Origin: GWB1-38-13 sp964488535
Lineage (GTDB): Bacteria; Patescibacteriota; Microgenomatia; UBA8517
Reading direction: 5' to 3'
Length of the DNA stretch: 64,000 nucleotides
Assembly (NCBI GenBank): GCA_964488535.1
Contig: CAZAUT010000005.1
Location: forward strand, 4,397-68,396
Positions 7,649-15,661 of this stretch are shown here, piece by piece (position 1 is the stretch's first letter; each line of letters starts with the position of its first letter). The notes under the pieces were generated by a model. The model ran no database searches, was not told the origin of the DNA, and saw nothing but the letters and a program-made list of their open reading frames with translations. A program made the position numbers and the translations under genes.

Positions 7649-8956
7649 ATGGACGCAATTATTGATTTAATTAAAAAAGAAGAAATACGCCAGAAGGAAA
7701 CCTTAACAATGATCCCTTCGGAAAATTATACTTACCCCGAAGTTCGGGAAGCGGTGGGAAGCGTTTTGATGCATAAATACGCCGAAGGAACTCCCGGGAG
7801 AAGATATTATCAGGGAAATTCTATTGTTGACGAAATCGAGTCGTTGTGTGAGGAGAGAGCGCTGGCGGCATTTGGGTTACGGTCTACGGACTGGTCGGCA
7901 AATGTTCAACCTCATTCGGGATGCGAGGCAAACCTGGCGGTTTATAATGCCGTTTTAAACGTAGGGGATAAGATAATGTCGATGTATCTGCCCGACGGCG
8001 GACATCTCTCGCATGGTTGGAGGATGCCGGATCGGAAAGTAACACTTGTTTCAAAAATATTTGACGTTGAATTTTATAAAGTTAATCCCAAAACACGCGT
8101 TTTTGATTACGACGAAATTGAAAAACAAGCCCGTAAATTCAGGCCCAGGATGATTATTTCGGGAGGAACGGCATATCCGAGGGAAATTGATTACAAGAGG
8201 ATGGGGGAGATTGCCAAAAAGGTTGGAGCTTATTATCTTGCCGATATTGCTCACGAAGCGGGTTTGATTGCAGGTGGGGTTTGTAAATCTCCATTTCCGT
8301 ATGCGGATTTTGTGACAATGACGACCCACAAGACACTCCGAGGACCCAGAGGGGCAATAATTATTTGCCGTAAGGAATTTGAGGAAAGCATTGATTTCTC
8401 AATTATTCCCGGACTTCAGGGCGGACCGCATCTGCATTCAATAGCCGGAATAACAATCTCCCTTCGTTTTGCTCAGGGTAAACTTTTTAAAAATTATGCT
8501 AAACAAACCGTAAAAAATGCTCAAACGTTGGCTAATTATTTTGTAGAGAAGGGACTAGATGTGGTAAGCGGGGGAACGGACAAGCATCTGGTTTTGATTG
8601 ATCTTCGGAAAAATAGCACTAACGGTTGGGTAGTTGCCTGGGCTTTGGAAAAAGCGGGGATTATAGTAAACAGAAATACCGTTCCCAACGAAACCGCGAC
8701 GCCCTTTTATCCATCAGGTCTTCGGATGGGAACTCCAGCATTGACAGTTAGGGGAATGAAGGAAAAGGAAATGAAAGTTATTGCAGGATGGATTTGTGAT
8801 GTGATTTCAAAATATTCCAATATCCAAATTCCTTCGGACAAAGACGAGAGAAAAAACTTCATTGCGGATTTTTATAAAAGAATTGATTCCGACCTGCTCT
8901 TAAAAGATATAAACAAGAAAGTCAGGTCGTTATGTTCTGACTTCCCGGTAGCATAA
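7649..8956 (+). CDS. glyA: Serine hydroxymethyltransferase
   Basis: PLP enzyme converting serine and tetrahydrofolate to glycine and methylene-tetrahydrofolate, the cofactor for ThyA. Visible motifs are MIPSENYTYPEV, YAEGTPGRRYYQG, PHSGCEANLAVY, the Asp of LADIAHEAGL, and the PLP-binding Lys in MTTHKTLRGPRGA. The 435-residue length is normal. The frame is open upstream to 7550, but that part overlaps tmk and is not family-like, so ATG 7649 is used. It forms a one-carbon pair with folD, 56 bp downstream. Confidence 0.96.
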   Translation: MDAIIDLIKKEEIRQKETLTMIPSENYTYPEVREAVGSVLMHKYAEGTPGRRYYQGNSIVDEIESLCEERALAAFGLRSTDWSANVQPHSGCEANLAVYNAVLNVGDKIMSMYLPDGGHLSHGWRMPDRKVTLVSKIFDVEFYKVNPKTRVFDYDEIEKQARKFRPRMIISGGTAYPREIDYKRMGEIAKKVGAYYLADIAHEAGLIAGGVCKSPFPYADFVTMTTHKTLRGPRGAIIICRKEFEESIDFSIIPGLQGGPHLHSIAGITISLRFAQGKLFKNYAKQTVKNAQTLANYFVEKGLDVVSGGTDKHLVLIDLRKNSTNGWVVAWALEKAGIIVNRNTVPNETATPFYPSGLRMGTPALTVRGMKEKEMKVIAGWICDVISKYSNIQIPSDKDERKNFIADFYKRIDSDLLLKDINKKVRSLCSDFPVA

Positions 8957-9000
8957 GCCACATACAATATACGATATACCATATACTATCCCCTCGGTGC

Positions 9001-9006
9001 TAAAAT
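9001..9006 (+). promoter_or_regulatory. -10 box of folD
   Basis: TAAAAT ends 6 bases before the folD ATG. It matches the leaderless pattern seen at tmk and glyA. No ribosome-binding site is present. Confidence 0.5.
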
Positions 9007-9012
9007 ACACCC

Positions 9013-9930
9013 ATGCCATACATTTTTGACGGCAGAAAATTTGCAGCGGAAAAGGAGGAAGATTTAAGGATTAAAGTTACCCGACTTAAAAAACGCGGCA
9101 TTACTCCAAAACTTGTTTCTGTTGTTGTTGGTGACGACCCGGGCAGTATTCTCTACCAAAACCTGAAAAAGAAGGCAGCGGAGAAAGTGGGGGCAATTTT
9201 AGAAATAAGGAAATTGAGAAATGAAGTGAGTAGGAAAGAAGTCACTAATATAATAAGTAAAACCAGTGCGGACAGGAAAGTAGATGGAATTATGATTCAG
9301 TTACCATTACCGGACAATTTTTCAAAAGAGGATAAAGAAGTAATTATCAACGCTATTGCTAGAGAAAAAGATATAGACGGTCTTCGTCCTGATAGTTCAT
9401 TTCTGCATCCGACAGCAATGGCGGTCTTGGAAATACTTGAACATGCTTTAAATATTGTACGTCCACCTTTAAAGACCGTGTCTTTAAAGGTATGCGTGGT
9501 TGGTGCAACGGGAATGGTGGGAGGACCACTCACAAAAGAATTAAGAACTTTGAATAATGAATTAAGGTTGGGCGCCTTACAGATCCGACATTCTGACAAA
9601 AGAGATATTGCAGACGGTCATTCTGGCAGAGTCCAGAATCTGCAATTTGAAGTATTAGAAGCTGATAGTCACACAGAATATTTATCGGAACTTACCAAGT
9701 CGGCGGATGTTTTAATAAGTTGTGCGGGAGTGCCTGAAATTATTAAAAAAGACATGGTAAAGGAGGGTGCGGTTTTGATCGATGTCGGCGCACCGGTTGG
9801 GGATATTTCAAAAGATGCATACGAAAAAGCCTTCTTTGTCTCTCCCGTTCCGGGAGGCGTAGGACCAGTAACTATTGTAAAATTGATCGAGAATCTTATA
9901 TTTTCCTCTGAAAATATCCAAGCTATGTAG
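9013..9930 (+). CDS. folD: Methylenetetrahydrofolate dehydrogenase/cyclohydrolase
   Basis: Bifunctional enzyme interconverting methylene-, methenyl- and formyl-tetrahydrofolate. Visible are the catalytic Tyr/Lys region SILYQNLKKKAAE, GIMIQLPLPDNF, the NADP site VVGATGMVGGPL and VSPVPGGVGPVT. The protein is 305 residues against a usual ~285. The excess sits right after VGGPLTKEL, at about residues 177-213 (nucleotides ~9541-9651), where a repeat-like segment interrupts the Rossmann fold before SADVLISCAG. Part of it (9619-9642) is a palindrome shared with topA. The insertion is in a surface region, so activity may be kept. Confidence 0.94.
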   Translation: MPYIFDGRKFAAEKEEDLRIKVTRLKKRGITPKLVSVVVGDDPGSILYQNLKKKAAEKVGAILEIRKLRNEVSRKEVTNIISKTSADRKVDGIMIQLPLPDNFSKEDKEVIINAIAREKDIDGLRPDSSFLHPTAMAVLEILEHALNIVRPPLKTVSLKVCVVGATGMVGGPLTKELRTLNNELRLGALQIRHSDKRDIADGHSGRVQNLQFEVLEADSHTEYLSELTKSADVLISCAGVPEIIKKDMVKEGAVLIDVGAPVGDISKDAYEKAFFVSPVPGGVGPVTIVKLIENLIFSSENIQAM

Positions 9931-9941
9931 ATACTTACACA

Positions 9942-9967
9942 ACTACCACGCTACAGTGTGTGGTAGT
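9942..9967. terminator. Hairpin behind folD
   Basis: ACTACCAC (9942-9949) pairs with GTGGTAGT (9960-9967) around a 10-nt loop. There is no T-run, so it may be a weak terminator or an mRNA end-stabiliser between folD and the rpsB promoter. Confidence 0.35.
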
Positions 9968-10008
9968 AGTAGGTGGATTAAATATATTAAGTTGTTGAAT
10001 ATTGTTGA

Positions 10009-10037
10009 TTGCAATTTATATCTGTGGCTTGTAAAAT
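10009..10037 (+). promoter_or_regulatory. rpsB promoter
   Basis: TTGCAA at 10009-10014, a 17-bp spacer and TAAAAT at 10032-10037 form a good sigma-70-type promoter. It predicts a start near 10044 and a leader of about 110 nt, in contrast to the leaderless genes around it. Confidence 0.6.
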
Positions 10038-10048
10038 ACTTCAAAACA

Positions 10049-10098
10049 TACCGGTTTGGTCTCCTGAAACTTCAGACCGGTAGGTGGTCTAAGGAGAC
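10049..10098 (+). promoter_or_regulatory. rpsB leader with potential H-type pseudoknot
   Basis: Stem 1 pairs TACCGGT (10049-10055) with ACCGGTA (10076-10082). Inside its 20-nt loop, GTCTCCT (10059-10065) is fully complementary to AGGAGAC (10092-10098) downstream. Both stems are 7 bp and can coexist as an H-type pseudoknot. Ribosomal protein S2 controls its own leader in other bacteria, so autoregulation is a reasonable inference. Confidence 0.6.
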
Positions 10099-10152
10099 AC
10101 TTTAGAATTTCTAATTTCTAATTACTAATTTCTAATTTCTAACAAGAAATAC

Positions 10153-10920
10153 ATGAGCCAAAAAATATCATTGGAAAAATTAATTCAGGGAGGTGCCCAT
10201 TTTGGACACCAGGTTCGTCGTTGGAATCCGAAAATGGAAGAGTATATTTACGGCGCTCAAAAGAATGTTCATCTTTTTGATTTAACCAAGACGAAGGTTT
10301 TGTTGGAAGAAGCTCTACAGGTAATTAAAGACGCCTCTAAAACAGGTAAGACTATTGTTTTAGTTGGAACCAAAAAGCAGGTAAAAGAAAAAGTTGCAGA
10401 AATTGCAAAAGATTGCGGAATTTATTATGTTAACGAAAGATGGCTTGGGGGAACAATAACCAATTTTGAACAAATCAGAAAGTCTACGAAAAAACTTCAA
10501 CAGATGAAAGAAGGGATGGTTTCAGGTGAGTATGATAAATATACTAAGAAAGAAAAGTTATTGCTCGAACGTGAGATATTACGGCTTGAAAGGTATTTTT
10601 CGGGAATAATAGACATGGATAAAATTCCGGATCTTTTGATAATTATCGATATCAGAAAAGAACGCGGAGCGGTGCGGGAGGCTAATTTCAAGGGAGTTGA
10701 AACGGTTGCCGTGGTGGATACAAATTGCGATCCGACGGTTGTTGATTACCCGATTCCGATGAATGACGATGCAAAGAAAGCGCTTGAATATGTGCTTGAC
10801 CTTATTAAAGAGGCGATAATGGAGGGAAAGGGGAAGGTATCAAAAGTATCAAAGGTAGAAAAAGTATCAAAAGGAAGTAAATCTGAGAATCAGAAGATAG
10901 TAACCCCTGCGGGAGAATAA
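10153..10920 (+). CDS. rpsB: Ribosomal protein uS2
   Basis: Small-subunit protein S2. Clear matches are GGAHFGHQVRRWNPKM, IYGAQKNVHLFDLTKT, FVGTKKQ-like VLVGTKKQVKEK, NERWLGGTITNF and ADLLIIID-like PDLLIIIDIRKER, then VDTNCDP and the final IPMNDDA. The body ends at about residue 225. A lysine/serine-rich tail of ~30 residues follows (GKVSKVSKVEKVSKGSK), encoded by short GTATCAAAAG-like repeats similar to repeats found between genes. It is first in an rpsB-tsf-frr-rseP series; pyrH, usual between tsf and frr, is absent. Confidence 0.97.
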   Translation: MSQKISLEKLIQGGAHFGHQVRRWNPKMEEYIYGAQKNVHLFDLTKTKVLLEEALQVIKDASKTGKTIVLVGTKKQVKEKVAEIAKDCGIYYVNERWLGGTITNFEQIRKSTKKLQQMKEGMVSGEYDKYTKKEKLLLEREILRLERYFSGIIDMDKIPDLLIIIDIRKERGAVREANFKGVETVAVVDTNCDPTVVDYPIPMNDDAKKALEYVLDLIKEAIMEGKGKVSKVSKVEKVSKGSKSENQKIVTPAGE

Positions 10921-10993
10921 GTTTTGTCATTCCCGCGTACGTGGGAGTCTACATAAATAAGGATTGCTACCCAAGGGTAAAAGAATATAAATT

Positions 10994-11443
10994 ATGAAAA
11001 TTACAGTTGATCAAATCAAAAAGCTTCGAGAGGAAACAGGCGCGCCTGTAATACGGGTGAAGAAGGTATTGGAGGAGCAAGGTGGGGATTATAAAAAGGC
11101 ATCTGATATTTTGAAAAAAGAGGGTTTTGAAAAGGCTGCCAAAAGATCCGATAGGGAGACGAAAACAGGAATTTTGTGTTCATATTCCCATCACACACAG
11201 AAAGTTGTCGGAATTGCCGAGTTATTTTGTGAAACAGACTTTGTTGCCAGAAACGAGCTTTTTCAGCAGCTTGGAAAAGATCTGGCGATGCAGGTTGCCT
11301 CAATGGGTGATAAGGATTTTACGAAACAGCAGTTTATCAAAGACCCTTCAAAAACGATTGTCGATATGATCAAAGAGGTCATTGCCAAAACAGGCGAGAA
11401 CTGTAAGTTGGGAAGAGCGATGAGGATCGAACTTGGAAAATAA
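10994..11443 (+). CDS. tsf: Elongation factor Ts, short form
   Basis: Nucleotide exchange factor for EF-Tu. An N-terminal UBA-like domain (IKKLREETGAPVIRVKKVLEE...GDYKKASDIL) is followed by the core motif FCETDFVARN, which contacts EF-Tu. At 149 residues it is about half the E. coli length and lacks the second half of the dimerisation/core domain; short forms like this are known, for example in Thermus. A 73-nt spacer from rpsB contains a small GC-rich hairpin (CCCGCGTACGTGGG near 10932). Confidence 0.93.
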   Translation: MKITVDQIKKLREETGAPVIRVKKVLEEQGGDYKKASDILKKEGFEKAAKRSDRETKTGILCSYSHHTQKVVGIAELFCETDFVARNELFQQLGKDLAMQVASMGDKDFTKQQFIKDPSKTIVDMIKEVIAKTGENCKLGRAMRIELGK

Positions 11444-11515
11444 GTACCAATAAATACAAATAATTACCAATGTGCACAAATTCCCAATTTGATATTTGAA
11501 ATCGGTATTGATTAT
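11444..11515 (+). repeat. Intergenic inverted-repeat element, family A copy 2
   Basis: Starts directly after the tsf stop with AATAAGTACCAAT and closes with GAAATCGGTATTGATT, an imperfect inverted match. The centre carries GTGCACAAATTCCCAATTTG, nearly the same as in the copy at 44642. After it, 11529-11560 has an inverted pair of the AAATCCGAATATCG type. Confidence 0.6.
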
Positions 11516-11564
11516 TCGTATAATGATTTAGGATTTCGATATTCGGATTTCGAATTTTGATTTT

Positions 11565-12119
11565 ATGGATTCTGACTCCATTCGCTCCAAAATGATGCAA
11601 ACCCTAGTTATGGTCCAGTCTGATTTGGGGTCTCTTCGAACAGGTAAACCCTCTCCGTCTTTAGTCGATGATCTTATTGTTGGTGTTTACGGTGGGCAGC
11701 AGAGATTAAAAATTAAGGAGTTGGCAACTGTTTCCGTTCCCGATCATAAGACGCTGGTAATTGATCCATGGGACAAATCGATTATCGGTGAAATAAGAAA
11801 GGGGATATTGGAAGCCAATATTGGAATGAATCCCTCGATTGATGGACAGATTATCAGAATAGTTTTTGCTCCCATGACCACGGAAGACAGGGAAAAATAC
11901 ACTAAACTTTTAAGTTCTAAATTGGAAAGCGGGCGTGTGATGATAAGACAAATCAGGCAGGATGGAATGCATGATATCAAAAAGGCATTTGAGAGTAAGG
12001 AAATTTCCGAGGACGAAAAGTTTAACAAAGAGAAAAAACTTCAGGAAATTACCGACGAATTTGTCGGTAAGATTAATGAAATGGGAGAAAAGAAGAAAGA
12101 AGAACTGCTGCAGATTTGA
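11565..12119 (+). CDS. frr: Ribosome recycling factor
   Basis: Splits post-termination ribosomes with EF-G. At 184 residues it is standard length. It matches the family through LGSLRTGKPSPSLVDDL, VDYYG-like VGVYGGQQRLKIKELATVSVPDHKTLVI, PWDKSIIGEIRKGI and the C-terminal helix RQIRQDGMHDIKKA. Its TGA stop shows that UGA is a stop codon here. It lies 121 bp after tsf without an intervening pyrH. Confidence 0.95.
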   Translation: MDSDSIRSKMMQTLVMVQSDLGSLRTGKPSPSLVDDLIVGVYGGQQRLKIKELATVSVPDHKTLVIDPWDKSIIGEIRKGILEANIGMNPSIDGQIIRIVFAPMTTEDREKYTKLLSSKLESGRVMIRQIRQDGMHDIKKAFESKEISEDEKFNKEKKLQEITDEFVGKINEMGEKKKEELLQI

Positions 12120-12265
12120 TTTTTTGTATAACAATTATGGCACAACTTCTGGTTGCGACATGTCAAATTCTATTTGCCATAAAAATTATTACAATTATAA
12201 TCGTTACGATTTAGCGGTTTGCCTTCTTGCATAATACGTTATACATCATACATAATACAGTGGTC

Positions 12266-13369
12266 ATGTTTCTTTCAATCATTACATTTGTAATAGTACT
12301 TTCCATTTTGGTTTTGTTTCATGAGTTTGGACATTTTTATGCTGCAAAGAAAAATGGTGTATGGGTGGAGGAGTTCGGTATAGGATATCCTCCCAGAATT
12401 TGGGGAAAAAAGGTTGGTGAAACGCTATATTCCATTAATTTATTGCCATTGGGTGGGTTTGTCCGTCTTCATGGTGAGCAAACGGAGGATGGTGTAACGA
12501 AACCTGATAAAGCCTTTATTAATAAAAGTAAAAAGGCAAGAACGGTTATTCTTTCGGCAGGTGTTATCATGAATTTCGTTTTAGCGATTATATGTTTTGC
12601 AGTATTTTATTCATTTGCCGGAATTCCCCGCGAAACCGAAAAAGTAATTATTTCAGGGATTATTAACGATTCTCCGGCGGATAATTCCGGCATTCAACCC
12701 TCTGATGTTGTGTTGTCCATTGATGGAATGGAAATTAAAGATATAAATACTTTTTCCGATCAAATAAACAAAAGGAAAGGAAAGGAGGTTGAGCTGGTAA
12801 TTCTTTCCGAAGGTGGAAATGTAAAAAATATCAATATTACTCCCAGAGTTGATGTTCCCGAAAATGAAGGACCATTAGGTGTTGCCATCACTCAAACAGA
12901 ATTATACTTTCCTCCTATATGGCAAAGACCTTTTATCGGAGTTTACTTCGGATTTAAGGAAGCCGTTTTTTGGGGATGGGAAGTATTGAGCGGACTTTAT
13001 ACTATGCTTGCAAATTTAGTTAAAGGGCAAACTCCCAAGGATATCGCAGGACCTGTTGGAATTTATGCTATGACTTCGGAAATTGCCAAGGTCGGAATAC
13101 TACCCTTAATTAACTTTTTAGGTGTATTTTCGGTAAACTTGGCCGTAATTAATTTTCTACCCTTTCCTGCGCTTGATGGCGGAAGATTTCTTTTTATTGC
13201 TGTAGAAAAACTTTTCGGACGCAAAGTTGTTCCAAAAGTGGAGGCGGCAATTCACGGAGCCGGTATGGCGGTATTATTAACCATTATGGCAGTTGTTACT
13301 TTTATGGAAGTTAAAAAGCTGATTATTGCAGGAAGTCTGCAAGGATTTTTGGAGAGTACTTTAAAGTGA
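12266..13369 (+). CDS. rseP: Site-2 zinc metalloprotease RseP/RasP
   Basis: Intramembrane protease that cleaves anti-sigma factors and signal-peptide remnants. The first membrane helix carries HEFGH (zinc ligands and catalytic Glu). A PDZ domain follows (IINDSPADNSGIQPSDVVLSI region), and the C-terminal helix has NFLPFPALDGGR with the third ligand. About four membrane segments are seen. ATG 12266 gives 367 residues; an upstream in-frame ATG (12227) adds sequence encoded by a CATAATAC-type repeat and is unlikely. A CATAAT box ends 9 bases before ATG 12266. Confidence 0.94.
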   Translation: MFLSIITFVIVLSILVLFHEFGHFYAAKKNGVWVEEFGIGYPPRIWGKKVGETLYSINLLPLGGFVRLHGEQTEDGVTKPDKAFINKSKKARTVILSAGVIMNFVLAIICFAVFYSFAGIPRETEKVIISGIINDSPADNSGIQPSDVVLSIDGMEIKDINTFSDQINKRKGKEVELVILSEGGNVKNINITPRVDVPENEGPLGVAITQTELYFPPIWQRPFIGVYFGFKEAVFWGWEVLSGLYTMLANLVKGQTPKDIAGPVGIYAMTSEIAKVGILPLINFLGVFSVNLAVINFLPFPALDGGRFLFIAVEKLFGRKVVPKVEAAIHGAGMAVLLTIMAVVTFMEVKKLIIAGSLQGFLESTLK

Positions 13370-13412
13370 ATATAACGGTTATACAAGTTATAATAGTTAT
13401 GGCAAAAAAAGT

Positions 13413-13441
13413 TTGACATGTCACTTCTAAAAGAAGTGACA
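13413..13441 (+). promoter_or_regulatory. proS upstream -35 box with adjacent perfect palindrome
   Basis: TTGACA (13413-13418) is followed at once by TGTCACTTCT-AAA-AGAAGTGACA (13419-13441), a perfect 10-bp inverted repeat with a 3-nt centre. It lies 20 bp before proS. It could be an operator covering a promoter spacer or a hairpin ending the rseP transcript; the sequence alone does not decide. Confidence 0.45.
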
Positions 13442-13460
13442 TAAATATTACATTTTCGAT

Positions 13461-14675
13461 ATGATTCAATCAGCTATTTTTCCCAAAACAAAAAAAGAAG
13501 TGCCGAAGGACGCAGTCAGTGTTAACCACAAACTTCTGGTCCGAGGTGGTTTCATTGACCAACTTATGGCAGGGTCCTGGACGCTTCTTCCAATGGGTTG
13601 GAGAGTTGTCAATAAAATCATTCAAATAGTCCGTGAGGAGATCAATGCAATAGGCGGGCAGGAACTTTTAATGCCTTTGATGCATCCCAAGGAAATTTGG
13701 AATGAGACCGGCAGGTGGGAAAGTGCGTCTGAGGTTATGTATCAGTTGAAAGATACGCGCGAAAAAGAGTTTGCGCTTTCTTTCACACACGAGGAAATTG
13801 TAATGGATTTGATTCGCAAGCATATAAGCTCGTATAAAGACCTGCCTGTTGCGGTATATCATTTTTCTACAAAATTCAGAAACGAACCCCGCCCGACGGG
13901 AGGAATACTAAGAGGACGTGAATTTTTGATGAAGGATTTGTATAGCGCACATGCTTCGCACGAGGATTTGATGGAGTTTTATGAAAAGGTATCTGATGCA
14001 TATATGAAAGTATTTAAACGAATCGGGTTTGAAACGTATATTACCGAAGCTGCAGGAGGAGTTTTTACAGAAAATCGGACACGCGAATTTCAGGTTGTAG
14101 CCGAAGCGGGAGAGGATACGATATATATTAATAGAAATACCCAGAAGGCTATAAACAAAGAGGTTTTTGATGGAAACATTAACGAGTATGAGGAGAAAAG
14201 AGCAATTGAGGTTGGAAATATTTTTCCCTTTGGTGATAAAAAATACTCCGAAAAAATGAATGTTAGTTATACCGATGGCGACGGTAATAAAAAACTTGTT
14301 CACTTTGCCAGTTACGGGATCGGGATAACGCGTCTATTGGGGACTTCGGTTGAAGTATTTCATGATGATAAAGGAATTATTTGGCCAAAAGAGATTGCAC
14401 CTTTTAACGCTCACTTACTTGAGCTTAGAGTAGAAGAGCGGGAGAGTGGAAGAGTAGAAGAGATTTATAACAAACTACAAAGTGCCGGAATTGAGGTTTT
14501 GTGGGATGACAGAGATGTTTCCGCGGGGGAAAAATTTGCCGACGCTGATTTGATCGGAATTCCTGTACGGCTTGTTATTTCCCAAAAAACCCAAGGTAAG
14601 ATTGAGTGGAAGGAAAGAACCTCCGATAGAACGGAACTGATTGAATTGGAGGAAGTGATTAAGAGATTGAAATAA
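13461..14675 (+). CDS. proS: Prolyl-tRNA synthetase without editing domain
   Basis: Class II synthetase charging tRNA-Pro. Motif 2 is FRNEPRPTGGILRGREFLMKD (FRNEPRP and GREFLMKDLYS) and motif 3 is YGIGITRLLG; the anticodon-binding domain ends the protein (AGIEVLWDDRD). At 404 residues it lacks the ~180-residue INS editing domain found in E. coli-type enzymes, as in several reduced or mitochondrial forms. Near 14427-14462 a repeat adds RVEERESGRVEE at the start of the anticodon domain; the same peptide occurs in TopA. Confidence 0.95.
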   Translation: MIQSAIFPKTKKEVPKDAVSVNHKLLVRGGFIDQLMAGSWTLLPMGWRVVNKIIQIVREEINAIGGQELLMPLMHPKEIWNETGRWESASEVMYQLKDTREKEFALSFTHEEIVMDLIRKHISSYKDLPVAVYHFSTKFRNEPRPTGGILRGREFLMKDLYSAHASHEDLMEFYEKVSDAYMKVFKRIGFETYITEAAGGVFTENRTREFQVVAEAGEDTIYINRNTQKAINKEVFDGNINEYEEKRAIEVGNIFPFGDKKYSEKMNVSYTDGDGNKKLVHFASYGIGITRLLGTSVEVFHDDKGIIWPKEIAPFNAHLLELRVEERESGRVEEIYNKLQSAGIEVLWDDRDVSAGEKFADADLIGIPVRLVISQKTQGKIEWKERTSDRTELIELEEVIKRLK

Positions 14676-14752
14676 ATTTACTTTAAACAAAACAGCCTCT
14701 TCATATAGTTTGAATTTATTATAGAAAAAATAATGATCTTAATCTTCTACTG

Positions 14753-14786
14753 TTTTACTTCACCACTTTAAAGTAGTGAAGTAAAA
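14753..14786. terminator. Long hairpin behind proS
   Basis: TTTTACTTCACCACTTT (14753-14769) pairs with AAAGTAGTGAAGTAAAA (14770-14786), one mismatch, and is followed by TTTTTC. T-rich ends on both strands make it a probable terminator. It resembles the hairpin at 4512-4545. Confidence 0.6.
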
Positions 14787-14860
14787 TTTTTCAAAACAAT
14801 CAAATGACGAATCCCTTTCCCCATTGACGCGAGGAACTTTTTTTTTTTACATTAAATTAT

Positions 14861-15433
14861 ATGCCGGATGGTCCAACAGGTGCTGAAATATTTGGAGGTA
14901 GTGACAGAAAGTGGGGATTTGAATTATGTCGAGCGTTAAGGGGAGAAGGTTTGGGAATGCCTGTTATATATCAAGATGCAGGAAATAGAAAAGTTGAAAA
15001 AATAGATTTAAGAAAGGTTGGCGACCGTGACGAATCGTTTCGTGTCCGCGAAACGCGCGACGAAATGTTATTGGGTGTGGTATTGCCCGTAGATGGAGAT
15101 AGGGGAGAATTTGTCTATATATCAGCAGGTAGTGAACAGGGAATAGTTTTTCAGGATAGCGATGTAGCCAATAAATTGCTTTTTAGTAATTCAGACGGAA
15201 CCCCATTTTTTCTTAGCCATAATGGCCGGTCATTTGTTGATTATGTTAACTGTATTGTTACAGGATATAAAGACCGTGCGCGGCTCATTCTTAACGAAGA
15301 TACCGATCCTTCAAGATATGGAGAGATTGTGGAAGCAGCGGTTCATAGCGCCCGCCGGCGTCAGATTGAAATCAAGCAAAAACGGGGAGAAACAAGAAAA
15401 AATATGTTTCATACACTTTTTGGCGGTGAGTAG
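14861..15433 (+). CDS. Hypothetical protein
   Basis: A 190-residue soluble protein with an acidic middle and a basic C-terminal helix (ARRRQIEIKQKRGETRKN). No signal peptide, membrane segment or recognised motif. Upstream is a TTGACG box (14823-14828) and an 11-T run before the start, so it seems to have its own promoter. Genes on both sides are on the same strand but separated by ~190-230 bp. I cannot assign a family; coding is supported by length and codon character. Confidence 0.65.
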   Translation: MPDGPTGAEIFGGSDRKWGFELCRALRGEGLGMPVIYQDAGNRKVEKIDLRKVGDRDESFRVRETRDEMLLGVVLPVDGDRGEFVYISAGSEQGIVFQDSDVANKLLFSNSDGTPFFLSHNGRSFVDYVNCIVTGYKDRARLILNEDTDPSRYGEIVEAAVHSARRRQIEIKQKRGETRKNMFHTLFGGE

Positions 15434-15661
15434 TTTTGACTTCCTATTTTTTGGTGTTTCCAATCATCATGTAGTACAGCAGCACCCTTATTCCTTTACA
15501 CTCACAAATTATGTTAATCCCGCTTCATTTTTATACATTACTACATTAACTTAATAATGTGTTATTTTGTACTTCATTGCTGTAAAACAGTAAACTATGG
15601 TTTACCCCCTTGTTCTCCCGCCCCCCCAAATCTATAATTGAATTTAGAATTTAGAATTTAA

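Noticed and set aside
12117..12119. Recoding of UGA as an amino acid, as in some CPR lineages
   Set aside because: frr and other genes end naturally at TGA, and no conserved protein has an internal TGA.
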